NCBI GenBank assembly: GCA_030705825.1
Contig: JAUZPR010000021.1
Location: forward strand, 1 to 33,912
DNA length: 33,912 nt
Direction: 5' to 3'
DNA from: Bacillota bacterium
Lineage (GTDB): Bacteria > Bacillota > Clostridia > Acetivibrionales > JANLFN01
Part shown: piece by piece, positions 25,009 through 31,843 of the stretch
Position numbering within the stretch: position 1 is the stretch's first letter
Layout of the letters: the number at the start of each line of letters is the position of its first letter
Translations under genes and position numbers: made by a program
The notes under the pieces: generated by a model
The model's database searches: none
Seen by the model: only the letters and a program-made list of their open reading frames with translations
Told to the model about the DNA's origin: nothing

Positions 25009-25045
25009 TCGTAAAATAATTAAAGCCAGGTTGAAAAAACCTGGC
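25009..25045 (-). terminator. leader terminator (attenuator) upstream of trpE
   Basis: In the transcript GCCAGGTT (25038-25045) pairs perfectly with AACCTGGC (25025-25032) around a U-rich loop of five, followed by TTTAATTATTTT (down to about 25013). It is inside the untranslated leader, about 14 bases downstream of the last GAG triplet and 140 bases before trpE, as expected for a transcription attenuator. Confidence 0.8.
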
Positions 25046-25058
25046 AAATATACATATC

Positions 25059-25117
25059 CTCACGTAAACCTCTGCCTCGTCTCATCTAACTCTACTCATC
25101 TCTTCTAATCTCATCTG
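25059..25117 (-). promoter_or_regulatory. TRAP-type binding site: GAG/UAG triplet array in the trp leader
   Basis: Read 5' to 3' on minus, the triplets are CAG, GAG, UAG, GAG, GAG, GAG, UAG, GAG, GAG, GAG and, eight bases later, GAG. Their plus-strand positions begin at 25115, 25110, 25105, 25100, 25095, 25090, 25086, 25081, 25076, 25070 and 25059, so the spacers are two bases with one exception of one, one of three and the last of eight. The ring-shaped TRAP protein (MtrB) of Bacillus binds 11 G/UAG triplets spaced by two or three bases in just this place, before the trp attenuator. No mtrB gene is in this window. The triplet pattern is seen directly; binding by TRAP is inferred. Confidence 0.78.
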
Positions 25118-25136
25118 ATATTAAATTATTATGAAA

Positions 25137-25165
25137 ATTATAGCACATACCAAAAGTTTATGCAA
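25137..25165 (-). promoter_or_regulatory. promoter of the trp operon
   Basis: On minus, TTGCAT (25160-25165), a 17-base spacer and a perfect TATAAT (25137-25142). Transcription would begin near 25130, about 15 bases before the first triplet of the GAG/UAG array, giving a leader of about 250 bases. It lies just beyond the P-II gene. Confidence 0.85.
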
Positions 25166-25224
25166 TACGAAACAAATAATATGGACACGTACTCAATTAT
25201 ACGGCATAGATTTTTTTTCTTTAT

Positions 25225-25566
25225 TTAAATCAAAGCTTCATCACCCTGCTGGCCGGTCCTGATCCTGTAGGAATAACCCATATCTGATATAAATATTTTA
25301 CCGTCTCCTATTTCTCCGGTTCTGGCGGCTTTGACAATAGTATCAATTATTTCTTCCACACATGCATCCTTTGTTACTATTTCTATTTTTACTTTCGTTA
25401 GGAGATTAATATTATACTTATTACCCCTGTAGTATTGTACCCTGCCGCCCTGCAATCCGCAACCCATTACCTGTGTTACCGTAACGCCGAATATATGGTG
25501 CTTGTTAAGTTCATCCAATACTTCGGACAGTTTTCCGGGCCTTATTATTGCTTCTATTTTCTTCAT
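25225..25566 (-). CDS. P-II nitrogen regulatory protein
   Basis: 113 residues, a trimeric signal protein that reads 2-oxoglutarate and ATP/ADP. The T-loop has YYRGNKYNINLL with Tyr51 at the usual modification position, and the two PROSITE-type blocks are present: MKKIEAIIRPGKLSEV at the start and GEIGDGKIFISDMGYSYRIR (ATP-binding B and C loops) near the end. GlnB and GlnK cannot be told apart from sequence alone. No ammonium transporter gene (amt) is adjacent, which is unusual for glnK. Start follows GAGGTG. The trp promoter starts 60 bases downstream on the same strand, and no clear terminator separates them. Confidence 0.93.
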   Translation of the reverse strand: MKKIEAIIRPGKLSEVLDELNKHHIFGVTVTQVMGCGLQGGRVQYYRGNKYNINLLTKVKIEIVTKDACVEEIIDTIVKAARTGEIGDGKIFISDMGYSYRIRTGQQGDEALI

Positions 25567-25579
25567 TTAATCACCTCAA

Positions 25580-25628
25580 TTTATTGCCCCTTTGCAATAA
25601 ATTACCTTGTAATTTTTAAAATATTATA
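25580..25628 (-). promoter_or_regulatory. leader and possible promoter of the P-II gene
   Basis: A perfect -10 TATAAT on minus (25623-25628) without a clear -35. Downstream, directly before the ribosome site, an 8-base-pair inverted repeat TTTATTGC / GCAATAAA (25580-25601). The half TTTATTGCAAAG occurs again on plus at 25715-25726, over the ychF -35 box. Confidence 0.45.
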
Positions 25629-25718
25629 TCATATAACCTTATTTAAAAAAAGAAGGGAGCATTTCCCAAGTAAAAGAATATATATTATAATTTTTATACT
25701 CCTGGGAATGGCTGTTTA

Positions 25719-25747
25719 TTGCAAAGTGGTAAAGTTGAGTATATAAT
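25719..25747 (+). promoter_or_regulatory. promoter of ychF
   Basis: TTGCAA (25719-25724), a 17-base spacer and TATAAT (25742-25747), 50 bases before the ychF start. Near-consensus vegetative promoter. Confidence 0.75.
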
Positions 25748-25797
25748 TTATATGCGTTTTCTAGACTCAGTATATACGAAAGGAAATGATGCATTAG

Positions 25798-26892
25798 ATG
25801 AAACTTGGAATAGTAGGGCTGCCTAATGTAGGCAAAAGTACCCTCTTTAACGCCATAACAAAAGCAGGCGCAGAATGTGCCAACTATCCGTTCTGTACCA
25901 TAGAACCCAATGTAGGTATTGTACCGGTGCCGGATGAAAGGCTTGACAAGCTTGCTGAAATGTATTCACCCGAAAAAATAACACCTACAACTATCGAATT
26001 TGTTGATATAGCCGGTCTTGTAAAAGGTGCAAGCAGAGGCGAAGGCCTTGGAAATAAATTTTTATCACATATACGTGAAGTTGATGCAATAGTACATGTA
26101 GTACGCTGTTTTGAAGACGGAAATATAATACACGTCGACGGCTCAATTGGTTCTCTGCGTGATATAGAAACAATAAATCTTGAGCTGATTTTTGCAGACC
26201 TGGAAGTTATGGAAAGAAGAATCGACAGAACCAGGAAAATGTTGAAATCAGGTGATAAGAAATTCCAGGTTGAGCTTGAACTGTATGAAAACATTAAAGA
26301 CAATCTGGAAAAAGGAACACCCGTAAGAATGATGAATTTTGACGCCGAACAGGCAGCACAGGTGGAACAGCTGTTTCTCTTAACCTCCAAGCCTGTACTC
26401 TATGCTGCAAATGTCTCGGAAGATGAACTTCAGTCCAGCCAGGACAACAAGTTTGTCAAGGAGCTTAAGGAATGCGCTCAAAAAGAAGGCTCCGAAGTCA
26501 TGGTTATTTGTGCAAAAATAGAAGAGGAAATCTCTCAGCTTGAAGATGATGAGAAAAAAGAGTTTTTACAGGAGCTCGGTTTGGCAGAATCAGGCTTGGA
26601 CAGGCTAGTAAAAGCCAGTTACAAGCTGCTGGGCTTAATAAGCTTTCTTACTGCAGGAACACCTGAAGTAAGAGCCTGGACAATAAAAAAAGGCACAAAG
26701 GCGCCTCAGGCTGCCGGAAAGATACACAGTGATTTTGAAAAGGGATTTATCAGGGCGGAGATTGTCGCATACAAGGATTTGATGGAATGCGGCACTTACA
26801 ATGCAGCAAAGGAAAAGGGCCTGGTAAGATCGGAAGGCAAGGAATACGTAATGCACGACGGCGACATAACCTTATTCAGATTTAATGTATAA
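25798..26892 (+). CDS. ychF: redox-regulated ATPase/GTPase YchF (OLA1 family)
   Basis: 364 residues, a universally conserved Obg-related P-loop protein that binds ribosomes and prefers ATP. The Walker A is GIVGLPNVGKSTLFNAI, switch II is DIAGLVKGASRGEGLGNKFL, and the altered G4 region reads YAANVSEDEL instead of NKxD, as in YchF. A TGS domain ends the protein (WTIKKGTKAPQAAGKIHSDF). The ATG directly follows a three-codon frame (ATG ATG CAT TAG, 25786-25797). AAAGGA is thus 13 bases from the start, further than normal, so initiation may be coupled to that mini-frame. Monocistronic, ended by the palindromic element at 26894-26988. Confidence 0.97.
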   Translation: MKLGIVGLPNVGKSTLFNAITKAGAECANYPFCTIEPNVGIVPVPDERLDKLAEMYSPEKITPTTIEFVDIAGLVKGASRGEGLGNKFLSHIREVDAIVHVVRCFEDGNIIHVDGSIGSLRDIETINLELIFADLEVMERRIDRTRKMLKSGDKKFQVELELYENIKDNLEKGTPVRMMNFDAEQAAQVEQLFLLTSKPVLYAANVSEDELQSSQDNKFVKELKECAQKEGSEVMVICAKIEEEISQLEDDEKKEFLQELGLAESGLDRLVKASYKLLGLISFLTAGTPEVRAWTIKKGTKAPQAAGKIHSDFEKGFIRAEIVAYKDLMECGTYNAAKEKGLVRSEGKEYVMHDGDITLFRFNV

Positions 26893-26893
26893 T

Positions 26894-26988
26894 AATCGCC
26901 TATAAAAAATATAGATATTCCTATTCATGGGCTGCTCATAGATGAGCAGTGTAGTGAATCTATGGAATATCTTTTTTTATAGGCGATT
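26894..26988. repeat. 95-nt nested palindrome after ychF (terminator or MITE-like element)
   Basis: Four nested pairings: outer AATCGCC (26894-26900) with GGCGATT (26982-26988), continuing through the A-run and T-run; GATATTCC (26914-26921) with GGAATATC (26964-26971); ATTCA (26923-26927) with TGAAT (26955-26959); and a core CTGCTCAT (26932-26939) with ATGAGCAG (26942-26949). A T-run (26972-26978) follows the inner hairpin on plus, so it can terminate ychF. The length and outer terminal inverted repeats are also like a miniature mobile element. No second copy is in the window. Confidence 0.75.
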
Positions 26989-27005
26989 TAATTCAGGCTT
27001 CAGGT

Positions 27006-27038
27006 AAAAAAACAAAGGCGGATATTTAATCCGCCTTT
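27006..27038 (-). terminator. terminator of cheW
   Basis: AAAGGCGGAT (27014-27023) pairs perfectly with ATCCGCCTTT (27029-27038), five-base loop. On minus it is followed by GTTTTTTTA, a strong uridine tract, immediately after the cheW stop. Confidence 0.9.
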
Positions 27039-27040
27039 TA

Positions 27041-27508
27041 TTATGCTATTGTTTCATTTTCTATTTTTTCTATCTTCTTTAATTCATCATCCTTAAGTAT
27101 CAATCCAAGATCAAGTACCGATATGATCTTACTATTAACCTTGGCTATATTTTTCATATATACGTTTCCTGCCTGCTTTAATATTTCTGGAGCAGGTTCT
27201 ATTTCATTCCCGGCAACTTTGATGATTTCCGGCACTTCGTTCACCATGAAACCCAGAAGGATTTCGTTAATTCTGGTTATTATTATTTTGGTTTTTTTGG
27301 TTATTTCTGTTTCGCCGAAACCGAAACGCTTATTCAAATTTATTATAGGAACCATTATTCCCCGGTAATTTATCACACCTTCGATAAACTTCGGCATTTT
27401 GGCCACCTTGACTATATCCTTGCATAGTATGATTTCCTGCACATGTGAAGTATCAACACCGCATAATTCCCTGTTCAAACTGAATACTACTATTTGAAGA
27501 TCATTCAT
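27041..27508 (-). CDS. cheW: CheW-like chemotaxis coupling protein
   Basis: 155 residues, one CheW domain. Family features are VVFSLNRELCGVDTSHVQEI at the N-terminus, MPKFIEGVINYRGIMVPIIN with the conserved NYRG, and the closing SKIISVLDLGLIL. CheW links chemoreceptors to the CheA kinase at the membrane. It stands alone with its own terminator and no other che gene, so it may serve a dispersed chemotaxis set or another CheA-like system. The start has AGGTAG six bases upstream. Confidence 0.9.
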   Translation of the reverse strand: MNDLQIVVFSLNRELCGVDTSHVQEIILCKDIVKVAKMPKFIEGVINYRGIMVPIINLNKRFGFGETEITKKTKIIITRINEILLGFMVNEVPEIIKVAGNEIEPAPEILKQAGNVYMKNIAKVNSKIISVLDLGLILKDDELKKIEKIENETIA

Positions 27509-27645
27509 TGTAAACTACCTCCCATGTAGGTAATAAAGAAGTTTCAACTGTCCTGCATATCAATATTATATTATCATAGACCGACAATTAAATGCAAATT
27601 TTTTGAGCACCGACATTCAGCTCAAATTTGTAAAAAAAATATATC

Positions 27646-27675
27646 TTGACATTTCTGGTTGTCTCATGCTAATAT
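27646..27675 (+). promoter_or_regulatory. promoter of the T-box / DAHP synthase unit
   Basis: Consensus TTGACA (27646-27651), 18-base spacer, TAATAT (27670-27675). Transcription should begin near 27682, giving a leader of about 310 bases before the coding region. Confidence 0.8.
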
Positions 27676-27681
27676 TAATGA

Positions 27682-27955
27682 AAATTTATAGTTAATTTCT
27701 GTGAAAAGGAAAAGTAAGCTGCAGCCAGTATTTAAAGCGAATCCGGGACGGTGAGAGCCGGGTAACACACTGTATCTGAAGTTCTCCTTGGAGAAGCAGG
27801 CTGAAATAAAACCTATGTAGGCCGTGCCGGAGCTTTCACCGTTAAAAGAAAGGTTGTATAGGATTTTATGATCCCGTACGATATTTAAACCGATATTTGG
27901 GTGGTTTGCAGAGAGTAATTTACTCCTTGTCCCGTTTGGGGCAAGGAGTTTTTTG
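27682..27955 (+). promoter_or_regulatory. T-box leader, specifier probably UUC (Phe)
   Basis: A tRNA-sensing leader upstream of DAHP synthase. Stem I begins with GAAAAGGAAAAGTA (AGTA loop-E motif) and has the distal AAGCG...GACGGTGAGAGCC block. Near its base AAGG pairs with CCTT (27786-27789), leaving AAGTTC in the specifier loop, so UUC (27782-27784) is the likely specifier. A GTTAAAAG segment (27841-27848) resembles the stem III region. The T-box is TTGGGTGGTTTGCAG (27897-27911), where TGGT would pair with the uncharged tRNA end. The terminator is ACTCCTTGTCCC (27922-27933) with GGGGCAAGGAGT (27938-27949), then a T-run. The bulge reads TGGTTTG instead of the usual TGGNACC. T-box identity is firm; the codon choice is less so. 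Confidence 0.85.
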
Positions 27956-27995
27956 TTATATTAAAAAAGAATCTAGGTAAAGGAGTGTTTTCAAT

Positions 27996-29009
27996 ATGAT
28001 AATTATTATGAACAAGGATGCAACGAGAGAGCAAATAGATAATGTGGAGCACAAGCTTTCGGAACTTGGCTTTAAGACACATCCCATATTTGGTGAAGTT
28101 AAAACGGTAATAGGAGCAATAGGTGATAAAAGGCATCTTAATCCCCAGCTTATTTCAATCATGCCTGGAGTGGAAAACATTGTACCCATAATGAAACCGT
28201 TCAAGCTTGCAAGCCGTGAATTAAAACAGATTTCTTCGATAGTTGAGATTGGAGACGTCAAAATAGGTGGTAATGAAATTGTAGTGATGGCGGGTCCCTG
28301 TGCTATCGAAAATGAATCCAACTTTGTTGAAACGGCAATAAGGGTTAAGGAGGCGGGTGCGAAAATAATCAGGGGTGGTGCATTCAAACCCAGGACTTCC
28401 CCATACGCTTTCCAGGGTCTTGAAGAAGACGGACTTAAAATAATGGCTTCAGCCAGAGAGGCAACCGGCCTCAAACTGGTCACCGAGGTTGTTGACACAA
28501 GAGATGTGGAGCTTGTAGCATCCTACGCCGATATCCTTCAAATAGGTGCCCGTAACATGCAGAATTTCAGGCTGCTTCAGGAAGCAGGCCTTTCCAAAAA
28601 GCCTGTACTGTTAAAACGAGGGCTTGCGGCAACCATAGAAGAATGGCTAATGGCAGCTGAATATATAATGGCTGCTGGTAACCCAAATATCATACTTTGT
28701 GAAAGAGGAATACGCACCTACGAGACAGCAACACGAAACACCCTGGATTTAAGCGCTATTCCCGTTATAAAAGAATTATCCCATCTTCCCATAATAGTAG
28801 ACCCGAGCCATGCGGCAGGAACCTGGAAGTATGTAGGCCCCCTGGCAAAAGGAGCAGTAGCTACAGGTGCTGACGGTTTAATAATCGAGGTACACCTTGA
28901 CCCCCCAAATGCTTTCAGTGACGGTCCCCAATCACTCCGCCCCGACAAATTCGCCGAACTGATGAATGAGTTGAAGCCTATGGCAAGTGCAGTTGGAAGA
29001 ATCATTTAG
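27996..29009 (+). CDS. aroF: 3-deoxy-7-phosphoheptulonate (DAHP) synthase, type I beta
   Basis: Condenses phosphoenolpyruvate and erythrose 4-phosphate, the entry to aromatic amino acid synthesis. 337 residues. The N-terminal about 70 residues ([20 protein letters not shown] and on) form the small regulatory domain seen in the Thermotoga-type enzyme, where Phe or Tyr binds. The barrel has [53 protein letters not shown] and [14 protein letters not shown], covering the PEP and metal ligands. The ATG follows AAAGGAG by ten bases. It is under the T-box just upstream and stands alone, about 3 kb from the trp operon on the other strand. Confidence 0.96.
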   Translation: MIIIMNKDATREQIDNVEHKLSELGFKTHPIFGEVKTVIGAIGDKRHLNPQLISIMPGVENIVPIMKPFKLASRELKQISSIVEIGDVKIGGNEIVVMAGPCAIENESNFVETAIRVKEAGAKIIRGGAFKPRTSPYAFQGLEEDGLKIMASAREATGLKLVTEVVDTRDVELVASYADILQIGARNMQNFRLLQEAGLSKKPVLLKRGLAATIEEWLMAAEYIMAAGNPNIILCERGIRTYETATRNTLDLSAIPVIKELSHLPIIVDPSHAAGTWKYVGPLAKGAVATGADGLIIEVHLDPPNAFSDGPQSLRPDKFAELMNELKPMASAVGRII

Positions 29010-29039
29010 ACAGAAATTAAATAAGCATAATTATTTTAA

Positions 29040-29072
29040 AAAATCCCACATCTATTTTTGATATGGGATTTT
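29040..29072 (+). terminator. terminator of aroF
   Basis: AAAATCCCACATC (29040-29052) pairs with GATATGGGATTTT (29060-29072) with one mismatch and a seven-base T-rich loop. It ends the DAHP synthase unit and, being symmetrical, may also serve the converging GGDEF gene. Confidence 0.7.
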
Positions 29073-29107
29073 CTAATTTATTAAAATTAATATAATCTAA
29101 ATACTAT

Positions 29108-30169
29108 TTAACATATATCTTCATAACCCACAACCGTATTTTTACCTATTTCTTTTGCATGATAGAGTGCTTTGTCGGCACACTCGACAACAGCTCTTAT
29201 ACTTCCCGAATGCCTTGGGTATTGAGCAACTCCGCAGCTGACGGTAACTCTTTGCCTGTTGTTGTCGGTACCTACATAAATCCTCTGTTTCTCAAGATGT
29301 TTTCTGATTCTCTCCCCTACGCTTCTGGCAGTTTCCAGATCCAAATCCCTTAACAAAATAAGGAACTCCTCACCGCCGAATCTTACAGGGATATCGGCTT
29401 TTCTGATATTTTGCTTGATAATATCCGAGAACAGTGTAAGAAGCTTGTCTCCCCAAACATGTCCGTAACTGTCGTTAAATTTTTTAAAATTGTCCAGATC
29501 GAATATAAGTATGTTGATTGGTAAGCCGGTAGCATCAGAATACAAAGCCTCTTCCTGGAGTTTCTGATCAAAATAGTGCCGGTTTGCAAGCCCTGTCAGT
29601 TTGTCTGTGCGGGCTAGCTTGAACTCACGTTTATGCATTTCATCATATTTTTTTATTTCAACATGAATAAAATCAATGCCTAAAGCGGCACATAAAAGGA
29701 ATATATCCCTGAGCACCAGCTTCCAATAGCTTAAGCCTCCGATATAGCTACTTTTAAAAACCAGGGATGATATTGAGAAAAGGAAAATACTGAATATGCT
29801 TATCTTTACTGTCGAAAGGTTGTTCCCCGAAACACCCGAATATCCTATAACAAAGAAATATATCAGATACATGTCAGAATTTAATCCGCCCAGCAGAACG
29901 ACAAAAACGGAAAGCATTATAGTATCTGTATAGAAATAAACATTTGAATTCCTTTTGTAATTTCTATTGAGCTTAAGTCTGGTTACTATAATAGCATAGA
30001 TAACAGCTGCAATCATGCATATTGTAAATGTCGTGGTATCTTTTGTTTTTTCCTTGCCCAGTATAAAATCTGCCGTTATAATAGCCAAAGCAAACCATCT
30101 GAACAATACATCCAGATATGTGGTGTTGAGCGTTTTGTTATTTTTAGCTTCCGCCTTCTTTTTATTCAT
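29108..30169 (-). CDS. membrane diguanylate cyclase (GGDEF)
   Basis: 353 residues. The N-terminal half has about five or six membrane helices (for example WFALAIITADFILG, TFTICMIAAVIYAIIV, IMLSVFVVLLGGL, ISIFSIFLFSISSLVF). The GGDEF domain (about 190-350) has the active site RFGGEEF with GGEEF at 265-269 and an RxxD inhibitory site RKAD at 256-259, so it should make cyclic di-GMP with product feedback. Other blocks: DKLTGLANRHYFD, IFDLDNFKKFNDSYGHVWGD and ADKALYHAKEIGKN. No GAF or PAS domain, so the membrane part is the likely sensor. The ATG has only a weak GGA seven bases upstream. Monocistronic. Confidence 0.93.
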   Translation of the reverse strand: MNKKKAEAKNNKTLNTTYLDVLFRWFALAIITADFILGKEKTKDTTTFTICMIAAVIYAIIVTRLKLNRNYKRNSNVYFYTDTIMLSVFVVLLGGLNSDMYLIYFFVIGYSGVSGNNLSTVKISIFSIFLFSISSLVFKSSYIGGLSYWKLVLRDIFLLCAALGIDFIHVEIKKYDEMHKREFKLARTDKLTGLANRHYFDQKLQEEALYSDATGLPINILIFDLDNFKKFNDSYGHVWGDKLLTLFSDIIKQNIRKADIPVRFGGEEFLILLRDLDLETARSVGERIRKHLEKQRIYVGTDNNRQRVTVSCGVAQYPRHSGSIRAVVECADKALYHAKEIGKNTVVGYEDIC

Positions 30170-30271
30170 AAATATTCCAGCTTTTAAAATTCAAGATATA
30201 ACTCAACCCTACCACCTCATCATTATAATTGCTTTTATAATAATTCAGTTTAACCTTATATAATATAAATT

Positions 30272-31192
30272 CTATGTTTTCTTGAAAAGTCCTCCAAAGA
30301 TTTGACATAATTTTTCATGAATTTCATACCAATATATAGATATAAGTATGCCACCTATAATGAGAAATGTACCGAATATCAGATTTACAGTTAATTGTTC
30401 ATGCAGGAAAATCAAAGCCAATATACTTGCAAGAGCAGGTTTTATGAAAAACACAAGTGACCCCGAGCTTGCCCCGGTTATCGATAAGCCCTTGAAATAT
30501 GACAAATAAGCCAAGCCGGTGACAAAAATCGAAAGGTAAACCACCTGTAGCATACCCGAGTAATCAAATTTCAAAATAGGCAGTTTAAAAACCACTAGAA
30601 AAGGAAGTAAAACCATACTTCCGGCTATTGAAGAATATGAATTCATTTTAAGACTGCCTATCCTTAAAGAAACCCTTCTTCCTATAACCGTATAGAGTCC
30701 GTAAAAGGCTGCTGAAAGCAGAGCCAGCAACGGGCTTAGATAATCCATTCCCGAAAAATCCAGTTTCTCAAAAAATATAACTAAAATACCGATAAGACCT
30801 AAAATAAGTCCCCATAATTTTTGAACCGTTATCTTTTCCTTATCAATTATTGCTGAAAATATGGAAACAAATATCGGATTGCTGCTGAAAATAACGGCAA
30901 TGACCGAAGCTTTTGAATTGGTCATGTAAAGGCTCATTTGTAAAAGGTTCATACTTATCACAACATTAATTACGCCAATTATAACAACCTGTATGAAATC
31001 CTTTTTAGATATTCCTATCCGGTCGGTAAATATTATATATATAAATAAAATCAAACCGCCCACAAGAAATCTTATGAAATTTATTTGAAAAGGGTCAATT
31101 TTATTGACAAGTGTTTTACTGACCGCTTCATATGTGCTGAAAAACAAAACGGTATTAATAAGGTATATATATCCCAAACCCTGCTTCTTCAA
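30272..31192 (-). CDS. EamA/DMT-family transporter
   Basis: 306 residues and about ten membrane helices in two EamA repeats, for example YIYLINTVLFFSTYEAVSK and VIIGVINVVISMNLLQMSLY in the first, LSPLLALLSAAFYGLYTVIG and SIFVTGLAYLSYFKGLSITG in the second. The family exports or imports small metabolites, amino acids among them; the substrate cannot be told from sequence. The start is a TTG with GGAG nine bases upstream. No neighbours suggest a substrate. Confidence 0.92.
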   Translation of the reverse strand: MKKQGLGYIYLINTVLFFSTYEAVSKTLVNKIDPFQINFIRFLVGGLILFIYIIFTDRIGISKKDFIQVVIIGVINVVISMNLLQMSLYMTNSKASVIAVIFSSNPIFVSIFSAIIDKEKITVQKLWGLILGLIGILVIFFEKLDFSGMDYLSPLLALLSAAFYGLYTVIGRRVSLRIGSLKMNSYSSIAGSMVLLPFLVVFKLPILKFDYSGMLQVVYLSIFVTGLAYLSYFKGLSITGASSGSLVFFIKPALASILALIFLHEQLTVNLIFGTFLIIGGILISIYWYEIHEKLCQIFGGLFKKT

Positions 31193-31345
31193 GATACTTC
31201 ACTCCCATAGTTCTTATTACCTATAAATGCAAGGACTGCTGCTCCAAAAATTAGGCCTCTATGTTTATTAACATTTGATTTACATAAACGTATAATTTTA
31301 TTAAGTAAACAAGGGAAGCGTATAAAAAGTTATACCTATTCCCCT

Positions 31346-31385
31346 CCATAAAACGGGCAATTCCCGTAAAAACCTGAATTGCCCG
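31346..31385 (-). terminator. terminator of the small unknown gene
   Basis: CGGGCAATTC (31354-31363) pairs perfectly with GAATTGCCCG (31376-31385), loop of twelve. TTTTATGG follows on minus, and on plus TTTTTTT lies just after (31389-31395), so it can act both ways. Confidence 0.75.
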
Positions 31386-31420
31386 CAATTTTTTTACATA
31401 TTTTTTTTTTGATAAAACAT

Positions 31421-31774
31421 CTACTCGTCTATATTATTTACGCCTGAATATTTTATATGGTCACCATCAAATTCAGCTTTAATATATCTGGAGTTGTCAT
31501 ATTGAGCAAGCAATTCAGAATTATCCTTTGCATCTATATACAAGTTTATATTCTTTTTTACGTTAATGTTAATTCTGTCAAATATATCGGTTTGCATGCT
31601 CCTTATTATGGTATCCATATATTTTACAGGAGAATGTGATGTTTTTGTTTCGATAATAACCGGCATCTTACCTTTTCCCGTTGGTCCAAGTACTTCCATA
31701 TGAACACTGCCCGGTTCAAACAGATTCTCGGTTATATACAGCAAATCCCTGGAATATAAAATATTTGCGCTCAT
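31421..31774 (-). CDS. small protein of unknown function
   Basis: 117 residues from the ATG at 31774, six bases after AGGAGG; a TTG two codons earlier touches the ribosome site. It is a soluble protein without signal or membrane segment: NILYSRDLLYITENLFEPGS, then MEVLGPTGKGKMPVIIETKT and FDRININVKKNINLYIDAKD, ending acidic (GVNNIDE). The pattern looks like one compact alpha/beta domain. I do not recognise the family. It has its own strong terminator and strong ribosome site, so it is a real gene; its neighbours give no functional hint. Confidence 0.8.
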   Translation of the reverse strand: MSANILYSRDLLYITENLFEPGSVHMEVLGPTGKGKMPVIIETKTSHSPVKYMDTIIRSMQTDIFDRININVKKNINLYIDAKDNSELLAQYDNSRYIKAEFDGDHIKYSGVNNIDE

Positions 31775-31843
31775 ATTCAACCTCCTAAATAGTACATTTC
31801 GGTTTTCAGTTAATCTATATTTTTAAAGATATCATTAATTGTC

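Noticed and set aside
24883-25047. In-frame upstream extension of trpE (55 extra residues) or a leader peptide
   Set aside because: The extension crosses the leader and starts at the attenuator; it has no ribosome site, no similarity to TrpE and contains no Trp codons, so it is neither part of TrpE nor a Trp-sensing leader peptide.
24883-25130. T-box control of the trp operon
   Set aside because: No TGGN T-box sequence, AGTA motif or specifier stem is present in the leader; the GAG/UAG array explains the layout better.
26894-26988. CRISPR repeat or insertion-sequence remnant
   Set aside because: A single nested palindrome with no spacers, no transposase fragment and no second copy in the window.
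27602-27626. TTTGAGC/GCTCAAA inverted repeat upstream of cheW and the T-box promoter
   Set aside because: Seven pairs with an 11-base loop and no T-run or known operator pattern; could be chance in AT-rich DNA.
27956-28498. Minus-strand frame of 180 codons overlapping the DAHP synthase gene
   Set aside because: Antisense to a clear aroF; no family resemblance and no ribosome site.
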